From NCBI GenBank assembly GCA_001466705.2, contig LATX02000200.1, positions 310,001 through 374,000 on the forward strand: a stretch of 64,000 nucleotides of DNA, written 5' to 3'. Below are positions 24,636 to 35,900 of this stretch, piece by piece (positions within the stretch are counted from its first letter, which is position 1; the number at the start of each line of letters is the position of its first letter). This DNA comes from Moniliophthora roreri (Eukaryota; Basidiomycota; Agaricomycetes; Agaricales; Marasmiaceae). Made by a program: the position numbers and the translations under genes. The notes beneath the pieces are model-generated. The model had not been told where the DNA came from. It was given only the letters and a program-made list of their open reading frames with translations, and did no database searches.

Positions 24636-24820
24636 ATGACTTCCTATTCTTCTTATTCTGTGACCTCTTCGTCCTCAAGACCGTCTCAGAATGTTTCCAA
24701 AGCGTCGTCGACGATGGCAAGAACAAAGATTCTCTTACTCGGTCTGCGGAGGTAAAGAGAGTTGTCGGCGACTCGTCGATCCTTCCGCTTATTTGCCGTG
24801 TTTCAGGAATGGCAACATCG
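24636..24820 (+). pseudogene. Truncated duplicate of Gtr2 exon 1 and first intron
   Basis: Starts with the same reading frame as Gtr2 (MTSYSSYS in place of MTSYPSYS), runs through KILLLGLRR and the first splice donor, keeps the intron and its TTTCAG acceptor, and loses similarity within a few bases of exon 2. Only the tip of the GTPase domain remains, so no functional product is expected. The intact gene is at 30147-31685. This remnant marks the right edge of one copy of the VTC4-Gtr2 block. Confidence 0.85.
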
Positions 24821-24904
24821 TTGAAACCTTGGACGTCTGAAGGGTCGAATTAAAAAGGGCTGGCTGAGCATCTCCAAGGAGTCTCACTGACATTTCTGAG
24901 TTGT

Positions 24905-26420
24905 AGAGGCCTCGCGATTGTGGCCCTCAGAAACACTTCATCAAACCCCATACCACCCAACAGTCTCGCTCTTCTCACGTTCTCACTACCTTAAGATCGG
25001 TTTCATGTTTTTGTCCGGGAGGCACATTATCCGAATTGCCGAAGACCCGTCATCTTTCCGAATCCAAGGCGCCATTGGGAGGCCTTTGATCGACGCTCTG
25101 TCATACTTGAGCAGAGAGGGCTGTTGTCCACTGAAATATCGGCCCTAACTATATCTTACTCACTGCGCATCTGCGCGTTGTATGTTTTCATTCATGCTTC
25201 TTATAACACACGACTAACAGGGATGCACAGAAACTGTCAAGTTTCACCTTTGCAACACGACTGCCTGCCCAAGGCGAAACCGATGAGTGGTTTTTCCAGG
25301 ATCCCCAGTTCGTTGCGCCGTGCGTCGGGGGATTGCCAAAGTCTAGCGAACTCAGCCTCACGATTCTCCTTCCAGAGAGATACTATTTCGAAAACCAAAC
25401 GACTACCTCTGGTCTTTGGGTATCATTATTTTCGTGTGCTTATGCCACGGAGAGTTGTCATTTCGGGTACGCTGTTGGTTGTCATCAACTTCGCCTCTGA
25501 TTTTCTTTGCAGTCGTCAACTTCTGGTAACATATTATCCACCATCTTCCGGGCCCGGTATACTATCCCAACAAGCGTTTCAAACTCAGCAAGTAATCTCA
25601 TCAGCTACCTCATCAACCTTGTAAGGTCACCAATCACTTATGCAGCTGAAATCAGCGAGGTCAGCGTTATTAACTGACACCCAATTCGAAGGACCCTTTA
25701 CATCGCTCTGATTCTCAATCACTCGCGAAACACCTCTTTTGCGAAAGCTCAGGTTTACCTCGTGAAGATGAAGTTATATCAATGCCGAAACGAAAGCTTC
25801 AACCCTTCGCCTTTCGAGTACCCTCCCTCTTATCTTCGCGTCACCATAGTCGGAAACACCTCAAGCACGGTTTCCTTCTTCGAGAGATCGAAAACGCAGA
25901 TCTTTGACGAATATTCAGCGATGAAGTCTCTATTCGTGGTCCAACCTTGACAGCAGACGAATAGCATCAGACAGCATCCTGTTAGTGATACTCCTATCGG
26001 CCCTATAGCTTCTTACGCTCTCGAGGCCTTACTTCACCGATACTGGAAGTACAGCAACGACGCTGGCGTTCTACTCGCACGGATGAAGCATCGAATACCT
26101 AAGGCAACCTAATCATCCATCATCCTTGAATCAACCTCAAGACACGCTGTTCGGGTCCCGATCTACAATCAAATGTTCAATGTACTCTCATGGCAAGTGC
26201 ACCGCCCGGAGATATAGAGCTAATGTTCATAAACGAATCCTTTACAGACACAGACACAGATTTACTCTCGGTACATTCTAGTGCGAAGGGTAAACATGAA
26301 CATCCCGTTCGTCTGAAGTATTCCAGGCAGGATAAACCTCTCATGATAGCCAGCTATGTTCCATGTCCGTGGGGGAGTGATTTACGTTTGTTCGAGGTGC
26401 GATGGTATTGCTAGTAATCT
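24905..26420 (+). pseudogene. Decayed, truncated copy of the PLK4-like gene
   Basis: Plus-strand sequence that is a diverged inverted copy of the minus-strand gene at 32911-36019. It begins in the kinase N-lobe (the segment matching ETLHQALYHPNIVSL), passes through intron remnants with the same ACTAACAG acceptor, a region matching the C-lobe, the linker matching SSYPRVTIVGKS, and the WKYYNDAG segment. It ends just after PPGDIELMF and ASYV in the cryptic polo-box region. Stops and frame breaks interrupt the kinase part. The catalytic-loop region reads CCACTGAAATATC where the other copy has an HRN triplet. Both ends of the gene are missing, so it is a pseudogene. Confidence 0.8.
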
Positions 26421-26638
26421 GCGATTGTCGTTCGGGACGAGGATGTACTTAATGTCTGCTGACCGGCGGTTTCACTTGGATCTCTAATCATTCTGTTTGT
26501 GGATAATGAAAGATTGAGTACATGACGCTTGTTTGAGTGAAATTGAGTAGGTGATTCGCAGTTGGTGACTTTACACGTGAGAGAGCACCAACGAAGTGAC
26601 ACCGTGAAACTCCTTTCCCGATTTCATTGTTTTCCCCA

Positions 26639-27445
26639 ATGTTCGTCTTCAAACTTCCTCTTCCTCTATGTGACATCCCGACAACAAGGGCCTTTTCACC
26701 AGCACCATCCTTCACTCCATCAACGCGTTCTGTCGTCGAACTGGTCAAGCAGCGGGACTCCTATCAAAACCAGCACGTATGTGTAGTCTGCGGGCCATAT
26801 CCCCATACGACCGGGAAAATCCCCTCGGTCAACATTATTAGGATTATAAGCATTGAGCAATCAGATCAGTCAAGGGTATGTGGCACAAAGATCTGTTCAT
26901 ATTTCCTGCTAAGGAAGAACGTTCCCAAACAGTGGCGACGCTGGAAAAGAACTGGATTTCTACCAAGCGATGTCCAAGACTCTACCAAAGATCCCAGAAA
27001 TGCCCTATCATTATGTGAATCACACCAGGAGGACTTCTTCGAGTATCGCTTTTTTCTAAGGTGGCTGAAAGAGGTATGTCTTGCCCCTGTCACTTTGTTG
27101 AGTATTGGCTGATAATTTTGGTAGGCCGATGGGTATATCTTCGTGGACTTCAGAGGTCCAAACTCAACTTGCCCCCATCATGGTCAAAAAGTGTTCCTTT
27201 CACAAGCTTCTCCCTATGCGCCTCTCCCATTCCTTCTTCTAACACATGAGGCTCAAGCTAGAGCACACTGGCCAATGTTCTCTGAATATCCCATTTCAAC
27301 CTTGATCCAACCTACTTTTCCCTTTACTACACCTAAGATTATCAACCTTCCAACTGACTTACTGTGGCATGGGCTGGTGCCACAGCAGGCGAGGGTAAAG
27401 TTGTCTATGCTAGCTTGCATCACAAGTCTCACACTAGGTCTCTAG
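26639..27445 (+). CDS. HNH-like zinc-binding protein, copy A (possibly truncated)
   Basis: Two exons (26639-27073 and 27125-27445) join in frame across an intron with GTATGT and GGTAG ends. The product shows RDSYQNQHVCVVCG (CxxC knuckle), then RNALSLCESHQEDFFEYRFF, which matches the N-x-x-x-L-C-x-x-H-x-x-F pattern of agaric HNH-type proteins, and LLTHEAQARAHW. These families are multicopy in mushrooms, with unclear function (HNH fold, possibly nuclease-derived). The C-terminal ARQLPxWK segment of copy B is missing, so this copy may be truncated. CpG content is normal in the first exon and falls sharply in the second. It follows the decayed PLK4-like copy in the same order as copy C follows the intact one. 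Confidence 0.45.
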
Positions 27446-27529
27446 GTGGTTCCGTCTAACCTTCAACTCCTGAGCATGGACTATAGCAAGATGACACCAT
27501 CATTCCCTTCTCTTCCACTGGTTTCTCTC

Positions 27530-28541
27530 CCAGATGCCTACATGCATGATTCAAAGACACTGTTGTTGGAAATCGGGACCTCTACAAAAAGAAACCTGTT
27601 TGTGTCATCTGTGGGAGGACAATGGGATCCGAGCATGCTCATATTGTAGGGCGTAATGAAAAGGAGCTGGTGTGTGAATCACAGTTCAACTCAGAGTTTC
27701 TGGTCCTAAAATAACATGCAACAGTGGGAGCTACTGCATCAAGAAAATCTGGTTCCTTTGAACAAAACAAAATCTGTTGGGCATGATTCTAGAAATGGCA
27801 TTCTACTATGTGCACTTTGTCACTATCAGTTTGACCATTACTATTTTTATCTTCGCCTAGTACCTGAAGTGAGTCTTTAATCTTAGTCTTGTGTGTTTCC
27901 CCTTTATGATATCACTCTAACACTACATTTAGGAACAAAAAGTGGTCCTGGTCAATCACAGCAGACAGAGTGAGTTGTCAGGATATGATGGAAAGGCAGT
28001 GTGGATCAAGATGGACAGTGACTTTGCCCCATTTGCAACACTTTTTCTTCTGCATGAGGCTCATGTGCGGGCCTTCTGGTGTACACTAGGTGACCATCCA
28101 CTACCTTTACCCATTGTTTACCAAGATGCATTCCTTGGGCTAGATATAGCAGTGGAAGGAGATGAATGGGATGATGGGGATGATGACTGGGATAGAGGTA
28201 ATAATGGGCATGATAAGCATGATGGAGGATCCACAGAAGAGGATGATGGACCAACAACTTCAGAGAAGACACTAGACAGGAACAAGACCATCCAGCAGGT
28301 ACCATCATCATCTGAAGGTTACACTTTGGCATGGAATCTAGACCAATTGCAGAGTGTGGTCAGCTCAGCAAGACAGCTTCCTACATGGAAGCAAAGTCTT
28401 GTAGAGAATGAAAGTTGGGAAGGGACTGCAGAGGAGAATATTGAAAAGTACTGTACTCTGATAATTGGGACATCATCAGGTGATGACTTCAATTCCTGTC
28501 AAGTGAGTTCCTTCACTGCCATTGCAATTGACTCATATTAA
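27530..28541 (+). pseudogene. HNH-like zinc-binding protein, copy B (CpG-depleted, broken)
   Basis: Reading across frames gives RDLYKKKPVCVICG, SEHAHIVGRNEKEL, then HDSRNGILLCALCHYQFDHY. After a putative intron (donor near 27868, acceptor near 27933) a 200-codon frame reaches the end (HEAHVRAFWCTLGDHPLP, acidic EGDEWDDGDDDW, ARQLPTWKQSLVENESW). The N-terminal part needs a frame change and contains a stop after EFLVLK, so the gene is broken or mis-spliced in this reading. The block is almost devoid of CpG, in contrast to normal genes on either side. Same family as copies A and C. Confidence 0.5.
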
Positions 28542-28664
28542 ATGTTCATAGGCAAATAGTATGCCAGCAGATTAATCCAGCAAAACGTTCAGCTCTCCAC
28601 ATGCTCTGTATTAGTGAATAGCCAGAGTCAACCCTAATTGGACTGTATTTTCATTCTTCAGACT

Positions 28665-29985
28665 CAGGTTGATAACTTTTCTTTTATTGAGGAATGATGC
28701 TCTCTCATCATTGTCAGCCTTGTCTTTGTCTTGTCCTCATTAACCCAGGCAACAGCAGCACCATTCATATGCCTGGGTTTCTTTCCAAGTGCTGCTTCAC
28801 TCTGGTACCTCTCTTGAAGCATCTTCTCTTGGTATGTGGTAGCCTTGGTGACCTAAACATATATAAACCAATATATTTGTCTTTGTCTTTGGCTGGTGTG
28901 CAATCCATGTCCTTATTCTCTTCACCCTCAGAAAGAGGTTCCATGTATCTGTTTTTTGGGAATGTCTCACCAGAAGATATTATCATCAACAAACCTTTGG
29001 ATGAAATTCCAGCAGGTCACTTGATGACTGATAGATAATCAGGATTCAGTATCAGGCTTCTGGATGTCAGTGTTCACTATAAAGACCAAATGAAGACAGT
29101 GAGCTTTGCTAGTCTAGATGGAGAATCTCAGCACATACTTTATGGCAGCCAGAATAGTATCAAGTCCATTCAACTCAGAAGTAAGATAGCACATCCATGT
29201 ATGAGTTTACTGGAAATATATGAATACCAAATCTACACAGCTATTCAGAAGAGAGGATTTCATCTAAACTTTGGTACTGCCCCAACAAGACAGGATTAAA
29301 CAAATTCAGTCATCCATTGCAGGAGTTCCTGGCCTAGCTGAGCCTGTAGCTTGACCTCAAGGACACCATATCTGGTGAATGACAGTTCAGAGGATTAATA
29401 ATAGTGATTATGGTCAGTTTAGAAGCTCCTTGTCTTCCGGAGGCAGCTGCTCAAATGGGTGGTCAATCCCGATATCAGCCCCCCAGCCGTCTCCAGCCTC
29501 GGTACGTCCATCCCAATCGTCCTCTCTAATCATGGTCAATTCCGTACCGAACGATATACAAACTCAAGCATTTCCTGGAAGTCGGAAAGCCGTTCTGAAA
29601 CCAAGCTCCAACGCTACACTCAGAAGTCTGAACAATAACTTGTGACATATCTTGGCCTTTTTGGAGATCATGAATTTTATCCAGTTCCTTTTTCGAGTCT
29701 TAGGGTAAACTCGTGTGTGTCTTGGGTGTTCCATTCTCGGGCAACCGTGCGGTCCTGAAGAAATATGAAAGTGCTAGGTTAACACTCGGAATAAAAGTGG
29801 TTTAATGACGTGAAAATTGCGCAAAGGTACAGACCTTTAGTTCCCGCTTTAGCAAATTATAATCCAAGTAGAATGGGCGCCATTCGTTATACAGGTCGGC
29901 CTATTGAATGCGGCTGTTGAATGAGGAGGAAATGCTGGAAATGAATACATTAATCTTTCTTCCAAACTTCATTGCAGAACTGAAG
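28665..29985 (-). pseudogene. VTC4 pseudogene with internal deletion
   Basis: A damaged copy of VTC4 in the same orientation. The part at 28665-29410 matches VTC4 21620-22350 (acidic linker and VTC domain end) but carries many TG or CA where VTC4 has CG, and contains stops. From about 29420 the similarity is high and CpG is retained. At about 29597 the sequence jumps from the VTC4 position near 22555 to position 24080, removing roughly 1.5 kb of the VTC and SPX coding region. The first exon (start codon at 29972) and the second SPX exon survive. It cannot encode a working polymerase. Confidence 0.85.
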
Positions 29986-30146
29986 GAATGTAGTTGAGAA
30001 GAAGAAAGCTGCCGAGATTCAAGTCTTTGGGAAGGTCGATTTTCTGTGCTGGCTCCAACGAACGTTCGTCAACGTCGCTTGTGCTTGGGAATGTAGGTAA
30101 TGGCACACGACCTCGCACCGACCTCGGCACAATCCCGAACCGTGAT
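29973..30146. promoter_or_regulatory. Short divergent promoter, Gtr2 side copy
   Basis: A 174-bp spacer between the start codon remnant of the VTC4 pseudogene and the start codon of intact Gtr2. It is nearly identical to 24462-24635, so both genes have kept a copy of the original shared upstream region. No TATA element is evident. Confidence 0.65.
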
Positions 30147-31685
30147 ATGACTTCCTATCCTTCTTATTCTGCGACCTCTTCGTCCTCAAGACCGTCTCAG
30201 AATGCTTCCAAAGCGTCGTCGACGACGGCAAGAACAAAGATTCTCTTACTCGGTCTGCGGAGGTAAAGAGAGTTGTCGGCGACTCGTCGATCCTTCTGCT
30301 CATTTGCCATGTTTCAGGAGCGGCAAAACTTCGATACAGCAAGTCTTATTCAACGACTTACCTCCTAAAGAATGCTTCTACCTGGACGCTACCATGAGAA
30401 TTGTAAAGCATACATACGAGTGTGTTTGACCCGCCTTTCAAACCGGCTCAAGCTAACCTTATCTGTAGTACCATTATACCTCTGGAAATATGGGACTGTC
30501 CGGGCAATATCACTGTTGAAACTTTGGGCGCCCCTCTATCACAGTTCCCGACTTTGATATTCGTCATTGACATACGAGTCGGTAACTTTATCTCGCCCGA
30601 TTTTCATGACTGTTGACGTTGATCAACAGGACCTCTATAACCAACCTATCTCCAAGCTCGTTGATTTTATTAAGGAGTCATATCGCCAGAATCCTAATAT
30701 CAACCTGGAAGTATTTGTGCACAAGGCAGAGAAGTTGCATGAGGATGACAAGATTGGTGCGTAGGCAATAACCGTCCCGACCCTCACTGACAAACATTCA
30801 GAGAATTTTAGGCAAATCCACGAACGAGTTACAGACCGTCTTCTCGATGAAGGCCCTGATTACGACCAGATGCCCCTCAATTTTCACCTCACATCCATAT
30901 ATGACCACACCTTACACGAAGCCTTTTCGCGAGTCCTGCAAAAGTCGATAGGTTCCTTGCCGTACATCGAAGACCTTCTTAATATATTCTGCGCCGTAAG
31001 CTCGTGCTCTGGCCCCTTGTCGCATCCAAACTGAAAGCACATACGTAGAACTCGCAATCACCGAAAGCATTCTTGTTTGACACGAAATCAAGACTATACA
31101 TTGCAACCGATGCTTCTCCAGTCGATTCTGCCACGCATAATCTGTGCTGCGATAACCTGGCCATGCTGAATTCATTCGCACCTCTATATCGGTATGGTTT
31201 GTCTCTGTCCGGCCCAGAAAACCTTTGTCTCACCGAATGTCCTCCAAAGATCCGCATCAGCAAGCCCACAACGCCATCGAAGACCCCTCCCTCCTACACC
31301 TCCCCCATCAGCGTCATCTTCCTCGTCTCTTTCTCCCGACCCTCAGGCATTATCCCCGGGATTATCGTCAGACTTGTCTACACCTACTACTCCGAAAGTA
31401 ACGACCACTGTTATCAATTCCAAAACTGACAATGGTGCCACCCCTTCATCGGAACGAAAATTCTCAAAGGAGCTGTTCTACCCATGCGCAGCTACTTCTT
31501 TATATTCCTCACCCCCTGGAACGACACTTACATGCCATGTCATTACAGAACAGCTAGTGCTTATCGCGCTTTTACCTACAACGGTATTCGAGGGCCGGAG
31601 AGGACTGGTCGAGTACAACGTGGTGTTTTTCCGGGAAGGAGTGCAGGAGATTTGCGACGTGGAGCGTGAGGCAAGAGGAGGATAG
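30147..31685 (+). CDS. GTR2: Rag-family GTPase Gtr2 (RagC/D type)
   Basis: Seven exons: 30147-30262, 30318-30419, 30469-30577, 30630-30756, 30802-30995, 31049-31191 and 31250-31685. They give 408 residues with all phases consistent. Motifs are the P-loop GLRRSGKTSI, HTYDTIIPLEIWDCPG (switch II), FVIDIRDLYNQP, and VHKAEKL in place of the NKxD motif, as expected for RagC-type proteins. The C-terminal roadblock domain contains FLFDTKSRLYIATDASPVD and RRGLVEYNVVFFREGVQEIC. A Ser/Pro-rich insert of about 70 residues sits inside the roadblock half. Gtr2 pairs with Gtr1 on the vacuole as part of the EGO/Ragulator system that signals amino acids to TORC1. The original neighbour across a 174-bp promoter was VTC4. 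The third intron uses a GTCGGT donor. Confidence 0.93.
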
Positions 31686-31975
31686 TAATCGTTCATGTCG
31701 AACCTTTATTTATGCTGTCTCGGGCCATAATATCATGGACGTTTTCACATCTGGTACGCTGGCGCAGGATTAAGGAAACTTTTGATTCATTAAAACTATT
31801 GTTGAGACGTCAATGATGAACTGACACACTACAGGGAACGACTGTGTGATGGACGAACAAACAAATCAGGGTAGAACAGACTAGATTCTTCACCCCTAGA
31901 GAATGTTATGTAGGACTATGAGGAGGTTGAGGGACCCGCAAAGCAAAGCCATGACCGGCTCCTGTGTCATGAAAG

Positions 31976-32450
31976 CTATTCAAAAGGTGAACTCATGTGT
32001 AACATGCAGAAAATAGAAGACTCACTGGTCGACTGTTGAAGTGTTTGTCTCATGATAGACTGATACTTAGCAATGTTCTCTGGGGCTGTCCCTTTCCAAG
32101 TTTCATCCTCAACCAGACTTACCTTCCAAGCAGGCAACTGCCTCGTAGCATCAATCACCTCTTGAATTTGTGAAGGATCCCACAGGACTGGATAGGTTTG
32201 CCCAAAAGGTCGGTGTTATTGCCAACACAAGCGCATGCCGTTGCGGGGATCATGCATATCGATCATGTTCCAGATTTAGTTCTTGGAACGGATTGGTCTC
32301 GCTTTCTGGAGGTATTTCTACTGTTAAAGAATATGAAGGCTTTGACAAAGACGAGTTGACGACAGCATACCATCTCGGAGTCGGTCCTCGGCAGAATATA
32401 GGCATCAGTTCCCCCTGAATCGTCCCCACACATAATGCACGGATTGACGC
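31976..32450 (-). pseudogene. HNH-like family remnant, copy C
   Basis: Minus-strand fragments. At 32240-32450 one frame reads PCIMCGDDSGGTDAYILPR, equivalent to the CVICG...HAHIVGR knuckle of copy B. At 31976-32158 another reads TRQLPAWKVSLVEDETWKG, equivalent to ARQLPTWKQSLVENESW at the C-terminus of copy B. The middle, including the second HNH histidine region, is absent. It lies downstream of the intact PLK4-like gene on the same strand, the same order as copy A after the decayed copy. Confidence 0.6.
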
Positions 32451-32910
32451 CATTGCTAGACCTGTAACCGGCCCCTAGTGACGAGCAAGCTTGGATTTAT
32501 GAAGAATGGTTGTTTGACAGACAGCTGATTGTGACAGGACAAGCAAACGCCCTCTTTCATGAGCGGCAGGGATAATTTGAATAGAAAGCAACATGTTCAA
32601 GTGAAATGCATGATGATAGATAGGTGATATGTTCAGATGCGAGGTGAAGACAGTAGCGACAGCTTGTTTGAAAACTCTGAAATTTTTGCTCCTATAAGGC
32701 TCCGCCAAACTTGGGTGAACTGCTACTTTCATATGGTAGACCTCTTTGGACAAAATCCTAATTTTGTGCGTCCATCTGAAAGAGATCAGCGAAAATCAAC
32801 AGAACCTGACGACATCAGCCGAATCCTTTCATATGTAAATCTTGGCCGCTGCTGTAGTTAAACAGGTCCGCATTACACAAAATCGTTACAAAGTAAATTG
32901 GTGATGAAGC
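32451..32910. other. Spacer downstream of the PLK4-like gene
   Basis: About 460 bp with no supportable gene. Short frames on both strands lack domain signatures. It may contain further remains of the HNH-like copy C, but I could not align them. Confidence 0.4.
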
Positions 32911-35900
32911 TCAGGTATCAGCATCATACATGCTCACAAACTCTTCGAAAGCCTTCATCCTATCACCCAACGCTCGTTCCGAATGACAATCACGGATACT
33001 TCGCCTACGAAAGATATCAACAATCTGATTGCACCTCGAGTGAATGCAAAGCACACACCTCTTCTTCAACCCGTCCTGGAAATCGAACTCGACCCATTCT
33101 TCATCAACATCTACATCCAGCACCGCACCGTCCAAAAACATTACCTTGTACCGTCCACCTTGGGAGACCCGGGATCCATGGCGAATACACCAACCTACAG
33201 ATGGAATGAACTTGGACTGCACACCCGATGTGTTTAATCTAATTGCTAGAGAGTCGTCTTTGCACCAAGTCGGAGTTGTATCCGTAGCCTTCAGGTTCGT
33301 ATTGGTAGCTAGTGAGTTTTGCTTTCCTAGAGACCACATTTCTGTTTTCGAGATGGAAGTCGAGAATTTGGGAGGTCGAGGCGCTAGGTCAATGGTAGAA
33401 AGAGACCTGCCAATGGTTCGCGAAGATCCAAGGTTGGGAGCTGACGTAGAAAATGGAATTGAGGTACTGGGAAGTTCGTTGTGCGAGCTCGAGTGAGATT
33501 TGGGTGGCCTGAAATCAGTTTCCGTACTCTCCAAGAGTTCGACAATTCGCAAGAAACTTCTCAAGCGAGAAACACTAAGCTCCTCTTTGCAATCTAGCTT
33601 AGGCAGATTGGACGACAGATCTTGTTGTGTAAGTAAGTGATGCGTTTTCGTTTCCCATTCGTTTCCTCGTGGACCTGAAATGTAGCTAGCGATCTCAAGA
33701 GTTCCATCCTGCCTGGAATACTGCAGACGGCGAACAGGCTGTTCATGTTTATGTTTCGCACTAGAGGGCACCGAGAGTAAATCTGTATCAGTGAATGATT
33801 CTTTCATGAACATCAGCTCTATATCTCCGGGTGGTCCATTTGCCATGAGAGTACATCGAATGTTTGGCTCGTGAAACACAATCTGAATAGCGCGCCTTTA
33901 GCTTGTCCTTTGGATGATGATGAATGATTAGGTTACCTTGGGTGTTCGCTGCTTGATCCTCTTGAGCAGGATACCAGCGTCATTGTAGTATTTCCAGTAT
34001 CGGCGAGGTAAAGTTTCGAGAGCATGAGAAGCCGTAGGGACCGTAAGGTTAATGGGCGTAGCTATGTCCGGTGCTTCATAGACCTCGACCTTCCAAGCGT
34101 AATTGAGTTTACAAGAAGAAGAGGGCGAAATAAATAACCCACTGTATCACCTGCAGGATTAACAAGAAGAACTTCGCTCCCTTTCTGGCCACGTCGTCGC
34201 TCGCCTTCTCTAAAGTCCACAAGAAGCGAACGGGATGATAGAATGATGATATTGCCGTTTACGGTTTTGTGTGCTCTTGGAGGTAGTGAGGTGGCAGAAA
34301 ATGCAGATGGGCGGCTTGTGCCAATAGGAAGTGCGTCTAAATCCTAGATGGAGATAAATACAACTCCATAGTCAGGTAGTTGAACGGTGCGTACTGTATC
34401 ATCGGGAGCTTTGTCGTCATTGCATGCGAATTCGGTGTTGCTAGAATCGGAAGACGAGGGTATCTCTTGACGCAGTTGTACTTCTTTCTTTGCGAGCTCT
34501 TGCACTTGATAAATCGAAGATAAACGAGGTTTTGTAGAAACGGACGGACGTGGAAGTTTGAGAGATGACGATCTGAATTTGAGCTTTTGGTATATATCAG
34601 AATCAAGAGGAGTATCGCTAGCAAAAGGTCGAAGAGCGCTGTCCGATGCTATTCGCCTGCCGTCAAAGCTGGAGCCACGGTTAGAAACCTCATCGCTGAG
34701 TATTCGTCGAAGATCTGCGTTTTGGATTTCTCGAAGAGGAAACCGTGTTTGAGGTGTGTCTTTGGATTTTCCGACTATGGTGACGCGAGGATAAGAGGAA
34801 GGTGCTCGAAAGGCGAAGGGTTGAAGCTTTGGCTTCGGCATTGATACAACTTCATCTTCACGAGGTAAACCTGAGCTTTCGCAGAAGAAGGGGTGTTTCG
34901 CGAGTGATTGAAGATCAGAGCGATGTGAAGGATCCTTTGAATTGGATGTCAGTTAATAAAGCTGATCTCAACTGTATAGGGATTGGTGATCCTACAAGGT
35001 CGATGAGGTAGCTGATGAGGTTATTTGCTGTTTTTGAGACGCTTGTTGGGATAGTGTACTGGGCCCGTAAAATGCTGGATAATATGTTACCAGAGGTTGG
35101 TGCCTGCAAAGAAAATTAGAGGCGAAGTTGATGACAACCAACGACGTACCCGAAATGGCAACTCTCCGTGGCATGAGCACGCGAAAATAATAACACCTAA
35201 AGACCAAAGGTCTGCAGTGCAGTCGTATGGTTTTCGAGATAGTATCTCTCTGGAAGAAGAGTCGTGAGGCTGAGTTCGCTACACTTTGGCAACCCCTCGA
35301 CGCACGGTGCAACGAACTGAGGATTCTGGAGAAACCACTCATTGGTTTCGCCTTGGGCAGGAAGTTGTGTTGCAAAGGTGAAACTTGACAGTTTCTGTGC
35401 ATCCCTGTTAGTCGTGTGTTATAAGAAGCATGAACGAAAACATACAACGCGCAGATCCCCGGTGAATAAGATGTGGTCAGGATTAATGTTTCGGTGGACA
35501 ACAGCCTCTTTGCTCAAGTATGAGAGAGCATCGATCAAAGGCTTCACGATGGTGCGGGCTTCGACTTCGGAAAGACTACGAGTCTTCAGCAATTCGGATA
35601 ATGTGCCTCCAGGACAAAACTCCAAAACTTGAAACCGATGTTGAGGTGAAGAGAACGCAGAGAGGAGCGAGACTATGTTAGGGTGGTATAGGGCTTGATG
35701 AAGCGTTTCCGATGGGCCACTGTCTTCACAGTCGCGGGACTTCTACACGTTCAAGTAATATCAGCGAAACGCCTTGGAAACGCCCAGCCAGACGCACCCT
35801 TTTGAGAGCAACAAGTCGTCCCTTCAGACGCCCACGCGTACACCTCGCTTTCAGTATACAAAATACATGAGAGTCGACGAGTTGTTCGGCGATGTCATAA

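Noticed and set aside
24905..26420. Treating the plus-strand PLK4-like region as a second functional gene
   Set aside because: Stops and frame breaks occur in the kinase part, and both ends of the gene are missing.
28006..28332. Minus-strand frame of 108 codons opposite HNH copy B
   Set aside because: It is the mirror of the Asp/Glu-rich plus-strand segment (His/Leu-rich complement) and not a gene.
34992..35501. A 169-codon open frame in the kinase C-lobe as a separate protein
   Set aside because: It runs through introns and uses the wrong frame for the kinase motifs; the spliced PLK4-like model explains the region better.
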